A DNA stretch of 17,778 bases from JBAZDV01 sp041669745 (lineage in GTDB: Archaea > Thermoplasmatota > Thermoplasmata > Methanomassiliicoccales > Methanomethylophilaceae), in contig JBAYAO010000021.1 of the NCBI GenBank assembly GCA_041669745.1, positions 1 to 17,778 on the forward strand. Reading direction: 5' to 3'. Below are positions 13,757-17,778 of this stretch, in pieces; position 1 is the first letter of the stretch; every line of letters starts with the position of its first letter. The notes beneath the pieces are model-generated. The model worked only from the letters and a program-made list of their open reading frames with translations, searched no databases and was not told the origin of the DNA. The position numbers and the translations under genes were made by a program.

Positions 13757-14512
13757 TCATTCCCGACCATCTGAATATCCGTCGGATACATGTGTCGAAT
13801 CGCAGAACGGCATATTGCGGGAGTGCCCGCATCTGCACAGTGTCATCCTGTTCCTGGTCTCGTAGGCTTGACCCCTCGACGATATCAAAGGTATCCCGCC
13901 TCTGACGAATATGCCGCCGCTAACGTGTTTCTGGGGGTCCTGTATCACTATTATGGACGGTTCATATTCGTATTCGAGGGTCTCGCCCGTCTTATGTTCG
14001 GCGACCAGTCTCCCCGCCGGGCAGTCCATCGCTCCTTCGATGGCCTCCTCCATGAGTTCAGGGTCATCAGAATTTCTTGTAAGGGTCCATACGTCCCCGT
14101 GTTCCTTGTGACAGAAACGTGCGAGGGCGCATCTGTTGTCGTCGAGCAGATCCATCTTCGGGCCTTTGAGGATTCCAGCACGTTCTGAGTATGTTTCGGT
14201 ACTGGCCGTCTCCATACCAGTAAATCCGATCTTCGAATGCGTGCCGTCGCAGAAAGGTGCATTTTTGGATCTTCCGCATCGGCATAACGCATAATGCTCG
14301 CCCTGTGGTAATCTTCGTCCCTCTCTCCATACGTATCCGTGTCCTTTGGGTGTGATGATCCCCTCGAGAAGCGGGACATCTCCGTACACGAGATAGGGTC
14401 CGTGATCGGCGATCTCGATCCTGACTTTAGGGGTGTTCTTTTCTTGATCGTCCCTATGGGCATCGTTGTTCATTCCCGGCATCTCTCGCAGATTATCTTC
14501 GGTGGCAGTCAT
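13757..14512 (-). CDS. Iron-sulfur protein: CDGSH - mono-cluster domain (DUF1271 type) - CDGSH
   Basis: 251 residues with three metal-binding modules. CDGSH module 1: C-R-C-G-R-S-K-N-A-P-F-C-D-G-T-H with ligands Cys77, Cys79, Cys88, His92. A middle module has N-R-C-A-L-A-R-F-C and C-P-A-G-R-L (Cys128, Cys134, Cys164), as in the divergent Fe-S mono-cluster family. CDGSH module 2: C-R-C-G-H-S-R-N-M-P-F-C-D-S-T-H (Cys226, Cys228, Cys237, His241). CDGSH modules bind 2Fe-2S clusters with one His ligand, which makes the clusters labile and suited to electron or cluster transfer. The partner is unknown. The frame is open to 14614, but the ATG at 14512 avoids overlap with the divergent gene; residues 1-30 look like a flexible leader. 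Confidence 0.9.
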   Translation of the reverse strand: MTATEDNLREMPGMNNDAHRDDQEKNTPKVRIEIADHGPYLVYGDVPLLEGIITPKGHGYVWREGRRLPQGEHYALCRCGRSKNAPFCDGTHSKIGFTGMETASTETYSERAGILKGPKMDLLDDNRCALARFCHKEHGDVWTLTRNSDDPELMEEAIEGAMDCPAGRLVAEHKTGETLEYEYEPSIIVIQDPQKHVSGGIFVRGGIPLISSRGQAYETRNRMTLCRCGHSRNMPFCDSTHVSDGYSDGRE

Positions 14513-14590
14513 CGTGAAGGACTTATCGTTTTTTCTGTATTTGCAGTCTGTTCTCGAAAAGGATAATAACACACGAGAAGGTATGTGATC
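14513..14590. promoter_or_regulatory. Divergent promoter region between CDGSH and papain-like genes
   Basis: The 78 bases hold both promoters. For the plus strand, GATAATAAC (about 14562-14570) is centred about 25 bp before the ATG at 14591, and GAGAAGG (14575-14581) could serve as ribosome-binding site. For the minus strand, an A-rich AAATACAGAAAAA lies about 25 bp before the ATG at 14512. Confidence 0.4.
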
Positions 14591-16063
14591 ATGGGTCGCA
14601 GGAAGAACGGTCATTTGGTCATCGGGGTTCTGTGCATTGCGGCAGTGATAATAGCATCGTCCGTCGTGTATGGCGGGGAACCGGACGGTTCACAGGACAA
14701 TCGGACGTTTGAGGACGAATCCCTGTATCCTCCGTTCGTAGATGTTGTCGGTAACGATCCGCCGTCCGATTACGACCTCAGGGAACACGGTCTTGTGACC
14801 TCCGTCAAAGATCAGGGAAATCACGGGACGTGCTGGGCCTTCGCTGCGGCTTCGGCCATAGAAACGGCCATGATAAAGGAAGGGCTGGCCGATGCATCGG
14901 TCGATATATCCGAGGTACAGCTGGTCTATTTCAACTACAATAGGACGGCGGACCCGTTGGGAGGTACCGAGGGGGACCTTATACTGAACGAAAGTGGCGT
15001 TAACGATCTGGATCACGGATCGGGAACATATCTCACCGTGATGGAGTTGTCGACATGGAGCGGTCCGGTGTACGAGGATGCTACCGGCATCCCATACGAT
15101 GATTTTTCGGAGGACACAGTTCTCGATGACGGTCTGATGTACGGGTCCGCCGCCGTGTACGTCACGGGTTCATATCTGGTGAATTACAACGATTTCGATT
15201 CGATAAAATACAATATCATGCAGGGGTCTTCACCAATGATGGGGTTCAGTATCCCCAGTATGGACCAGTTCAGGTTCATAGATGATATGAACGTGGGTAC
15301 GAATACGACATTCTACGATCCGGATACGGATGACGTACCGAATCACGCCGTGGTGATCGTCGGATGGGATGACGAGTATCCTGCAGAGAATTTCGTTCAG
15401 ACGCCTCCCGGGGACGGTGCGTGGCTTGTGAAGAACAGCTGGGGTACCGAATGGGGAGGTAACGACGGTTATTTCTGGATCTCCTATTACAACGGATCGA
15501 ACGATACGGGGGTCGTCTTCCTCGAGGTCTCGCCTGCAGACGAGTACGACAACAATTATCAGTACGACGGCGGAGGATCAATCAGGCAGGATATGCGATG
15601 TGGTCCGGTCGCGTATATGAGCAATGTGTTCACTGCTGTTTCGAATGAAACGCTCAGTGCCGTGTCGTTCTATCTGACGTACAATGCAGAGGTGGATTAT
15701 TCGATCCAGATCTACAGGGGGATAGCAGATGTATCCGATCCAGACAGCGGGATCCCCTATCTCGTTTCGACCGAAACCGGTACGACGACATATGCTGGAT
15801 ACTATACGGTCGATCTGTCGGAAACGGTGGCCCTCGCAGAGGACGAAAAGTTCTCCGTGGTCATACGTTTGGAGAGCGGCAACGGGGAGGATATCTACAT
15901 ACCGGTCGATACCGATGAGATAATAACAGACACTTACCGGTTCGATGTAGCCTCGAAGGGGGGGCAGAGTTTCGTCAGCTCGGACGGCGACGTCTGGGTC
16001 GATGTCGGTGCGGACATGAACACGAACGTCAGGATCAAAGCCTTCACGACGGACGACCAATAG
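14591..16063 (+). CDS. Secreted papain-family (C1A) cysteine protease with C-terminal lectin-like domain
   Basis: 490 residues. A basic start followed by a hydrophobic stretch (about 9-27) is a Sec signal peptide. The papain core follows: oxyanion Gln75 in K-D-Q-G, nucleophile Cys81 in G-T-C-W-A-F, His252 in P-N-H-A-V-V-I-V-G-W, and Asn282 in V-K-N-S-W-G-T-E-W-G. The complete catalytic set suggests activity. From about residue 310 the protein becomes beta-rich with acidic and aromatic residues, like the lectin-like domain fused to C1 peptidases in archaeal and bacterial surface proteins. Seven N-x-S/T sequons suggest surface glycosylation. No C-terminal anchor is seen, so it may be released or bound by the lectin-like part. 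The ATG at 14591 is favoured over GTG 14585 by spacing to GAGAAGG. It ends in TAG before a stem-loop terminator. Confidence 0.9.
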   Translation: MGRRKNGHLVIGVLCIAAVIIASSVVYGGEPDGSQDNRTFEDESLYPPFVDVVGNDPPSDYDLREHGLVTSVKDQGNHGTCWAFAAASAIETAMIKEGLADASVDISEVQLVYFNYNRTADPLGGTEGDLILNESGVNDLDHGSGTYLTVMELSTWSGPVYEDATGIPYDDFSEDTVLDDGLMYGSAAVYVTGSYLVNYNDFDSIKYNIMQGSSPMMGFSIPSMDQFRFIDDMNVGTNTTFYDPDTDDVPNHAVVIVGWDDEYPAENFVQTPPGDGAWLVKNSWGTEWGGNDGYFWISYYNGSNDTGVVFLEVSPADEYDNNYQYDGGGSIRQDMRCGPVAYMSNVFTAVSNETLSAVSFYLTYNAEVDYSIQIYRGIADVSDPDSGIPYLVSTETGTTTYAGYYTVDLSETVALAEDEKFSVVIRLESGNGEDIYIPVDTDEIITDTYRFDVASKGGQSFVSSDGDVWVDVGADMNTNVRIKAFTTDDQ

Positions 16064-16081
16064 ATGACGTGCGATCCTAAC

Positions 16082-16115
16082 GACCGTAGCGTCACGGTCT
16101 TCGTTTCATTTTTTC
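16082..16115 (+). terminator. Stem-loop and T-rich terminator after the papain-like gene
   Basis: GACCGT (16082-16087) and ACGGTC (16094-16099) pair perfectly around a six-base loop, followed by TTCGTTTCATTTTTT (16101-16115). This lies 18 bases after the TAG stop, between two convergent genes. Confidence 0.55.
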
Positions 16116-16963
16116 CTGGATAGTATCATCACCGACAGTGCAAAGAAGGCGGCCGTATATCCAAGGAGTATCATCACACTTCCGAGCGGAGAGATGACCG
16201 TACCCCCAATGCTGAGCGTGACACCCATCGAACTGTTGAATTCTGTAATGGCCTCCGGAGGGAGACCGGAGAAGGATACGGTTGTGACATCGCTCATCAT
16301 TACGGTCCTGAGCAGTGATGCCGCGTGCGATGTAGGGAACACATTAACGACAGTGGCCACACCGGACGGAAGAGCGCCCACAGGGATATAGACGCCTGCA
16401 AGAAAGCCTATAAGCGTGCCTATGATGGCGCTTGCGGTGGAGAATGCGCTAGTGGTTCTTATCATGGACACTATGAACAGTATCATCGCGGAATTGGCAA
16501 GCACGGACAGTGCTATGATCCCGAATATCTCCAATATCGTAGATACCGGTGGAAGTGTATAACCTATGCAAGAGAGGTATGCCAGTGCCGCAAAGAATGT
16601 AACTACCGTCATCAATATGCCGATCGTCAATACGCTTAGCATGTATCCTGCGATAAGGTCGCTCCTACGTGCGGGTGATGTACTGAAATCCTTAACGATG
16701 TTCTTGTCGCGATCCACCACCATCGTTCCGAATGCACCCATGGATACCGTGACAGAGGCTACGGCTACGACTCCTGCCATCATCCATGTTCCGATAAGCA
16801 GTTTCGAATCGATGATCCCCTGTTGGGAAAGGTCGTTCTCCCATATATCGCCGAGGAAGAGGATATAGAGTGCAAGCACGACCAATACTCCGAAGAAAGA
16901 GAAGAACACGGCACTCCGATCCCTGAAGAAGATCAGTATGTTCCTCTTCGCGAATCGGATCAT
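16106..16963 (-). CDS. ABC-2 type exporter permease
   Basis: 285 residues from ATG 16963, which overlaps the ATPase stop as ATGA. The frame is open upstream to 17050, but that part overlaps the ATPase gene and is charged, unlike a permease start. The protein opens with a cytoplasmic M-I-R-F-A-K-R-N segment, one membrane helix, a long external loop, then five more helices; this is the ABC2_membrane plan of DrrB/NodJ-type exporters. A conserved region around F-S-T-S-P-A-R-R-S-D-L-I-A-G-Y forms the coupling helix toward the ATPase. Together with the ATPase it should export a lipid, antibiotic or polysaccharide; the substrate cannot be told. It converges with the papain-like gene. Confidence 0.9.
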   Translation of the reverse strand: MIRFAKRNILIFFRDRSAVFFSFFGVLVVLALYILFLGDIWENDLSQQGIIDSKLLIGTWMMAGVVAVASVTVSMGAFGTMVVDRDKNIVKDFSTSPARRSDLIAGYMLSVLTIGILMTVVTFFAALAYLSCIGYTLPPVSTILEIFGIIALSVLANSAMILFIVSMIRTTSAFSTASAIIGTLIGFLAGVYIPVGALPSGVATVVNVFPTSHAASLLRTVMMSDVTTVSFSGLPPEAITEFNSSMGVTLSIGGTVISPLGSVMILLGYTAAFFALSVMILSRKK

Positions 16964-17778
16964 TCCCTGATCCCTCCGCCCGTGATTTTCAGAAACGCAT
17001 CGTCCATGGTTCCGTTCATAACTTCGAATCCGTAGATGGTTTCCCTGCATCTATCCAGTATAGGGAGTGAATCCATCGTTCCCTGAAGCGGGACAAGGAA
17101 CACATCGCCCGTCCTCCGATATTCCAAATCCATCCCGTCAAGTATCGCGGACAGGGCACGGCAGTCCTTGGCGGACATCCTGATCATGTCGCGGGAGTAT
17201 TTCTCCTTGATCTCGGTAGGTGTACCGGAGGCGGACATCGAGCCGTTATCGATGACCATCACGTAGTCCGCTTCCGCAGCCTCTTCCATATAGTGTGTGG
17301 TCATGAACACGGTGAGGCCCGTATCTTTCTGCAGGGACCTTATCGTATTCCAGACACTCTTCCTCGTCTGTGGGTCCAGACCTGTTGTGGGTTCGTCAAG
17401 GAACAGTATCCGTGGAGTATGTATCAGGCCTCTGGCTATATCTGCTCGTCTTTTCTGTCCGCCCGACAGTCTCCCGTATCGTCTGTCGAGCAGGTCAGTT
17501 ATGCCGACGTTTGCCGCTGCCTGATCTATCATCGATTTCAGTTCGTTCTTTCCGATCCCATACAGGCTTCCGCGAGTCTCCAGATTCTCTCTGACGGTGA
17601 GCAGATCATCCAGCAGACCCTGTTGGAATACAACCCCTATGGAATCCCGTATCCTGTCATCATCGATTCCCAGTTCATATCCGTTGATTATGACAGTGCC
17701 CTCGTCAGGTTTCAGAAACGTGCAAAGTATGTCGATGGTCGTCGATTTGCCGGCACCGTTCGGTCCTAGAAAAGCAAA
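16960..17778 (-). CDS. ABC transporter ATPase subunit, DrrA/CcmA type (5' end outside window)
   Basis: 272 residues are visible; the start lies beyond the right edge, about 30-40 residues away judging by the family. Walker A G-P-N-G-A-G-K-S-T opens the visible part, then Q-loop V-V-F-Q-Q-G, signature L-S-G-G-Q-K-R-R, Walker B I-L-F-L-D-E-P, D-loop G-L-D-P and the H-loop T-T-H-Y. The C-terminal extension of about 80 residues is as in drug and lipid export ATPases. It hydrolyses ATP to power the membrane partner encoded next (stop/start overlap ATGA). No drug-resistance regulator is visible, so the exported compound is unknown. Confidence 0.93.
   Translation of the reverse strand, partial: FAFLGPNGAGKSTTIDILCTFLKPDEGTVIINGYELGIDDDRIRDSIGVVFQQGLLDDLLTVRENLETRGSLYGIGKNELKSMIDQAAANVGITDLLDRRYGRLSGGQKRRADIARGLIHTPRILFLDEPTTGLDPQTRKSVWNTIRSLQKDTGLTVFMTTHYMEEAAEADYVMVIDNGSMSASGTPTEIKEKYSRDMIRMSAKDCRALSAILDGMDLEYRRTGDVFLVPLQGTMDSLPILDRCRETIYGFEVMNGTMDDAFLKITGGGIRE

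Noticed and set aside
1..17778. CRISPR array, insertion sequence ends or defence island
   Set aside because: No regularly spaced repeats, no transposase frame with intact motifs, and no cas, restriction or toxin-antitoxin pair were seen in any frame.

Overview
The window is archaeal. It carries a complete archaeal-type shikimate route (the aspartate-semialdehyde/ADH-synthase entry, dehydroquinate synthase II and a GHMP-family shikimate kinase). Its genes sit behind TATA-like boxes about 25 bp upstream of start codons, and several lack a Shine-Dalgarno, which suggests leaderless mRNAs. A SatP-type acetate transporter, TspO and a secreted papain-like lectin-domain protein are compatible with a Thermoplasmata-related methanogen such as Methanomassiliicoccales. 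That placement is an inference from gene content, not a proven identity. Stop codons are mostly TGA or TAA; TAG ends only two of the complete genes.

Layout. Bases 1-290 (minus) hold the N-terminal part of a cardiolipin synthase. Bases 325-2533 (minus) hold a sugar O-acetyltransferase and a 14-TM drug-efflux MFS transporter, each with a palindrome nearby. Bases 2534-2933 hold no intact gene, only a possibly decayed coding remnant. Bases 2934-10243 (minus) are a tight seven-gene aromatic amino acid operon, transcribed from right to left: ADH synthase, dehydroquinate synthase II, AroDE fusion, archaeal shikimate kinase, EPSP synthase, chorismate synthase, and chorismate mutase/prephenate dehydrogenase. 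Junctions overlap by 1 or 4 nt or are 2-4 nt apart. The operon promoter contains a perfect 8-bp inverted repeat at the predicted transcription start. Upstream of it lies a stand-alone LytS-type five-TM membrane domain protein (10297-10893).

Bases 10894-12362 are a mosaic. They contain a 33-residue lysine-rich small ORF with a textbook ribosome-binding site, a decayed C-terminal fragment that resembles a large serine recombinase, a SatP acetate transporter and AT-rich divergent promoters. Bases 12363-16063 hold TspO, a GNAT acetyltransferase, a triple iron-sulfur-domain CDGSH protein and a secreted papain-family protease/adhesin-like protein. Bases 16106-17778 (minus) hold an ABC-2 exporter, permease plus ATPase; the ATPase runs off the right edge.

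How it works together: the aro operon should convert aspartate semialdehyde plus a 6-deoxy-5-ketofructose phosphate through dehydroquinate, shikimate and chorismate to the tyrosine precursor 4-hydroxyphenylpyruvate. The remaining genes are accessory functions (efflux, lipid, acetate transport, cell surface) without an evident shared pathway. I did not find a convincing new multi-gene system. The most interesting leads are the operator-like repeat of the aro operon, the GKSHG substitution in chorismate synthase, the tiny lysine-rich ORF, the recombinase relic and the stand-alone LytS-like membrane protein.
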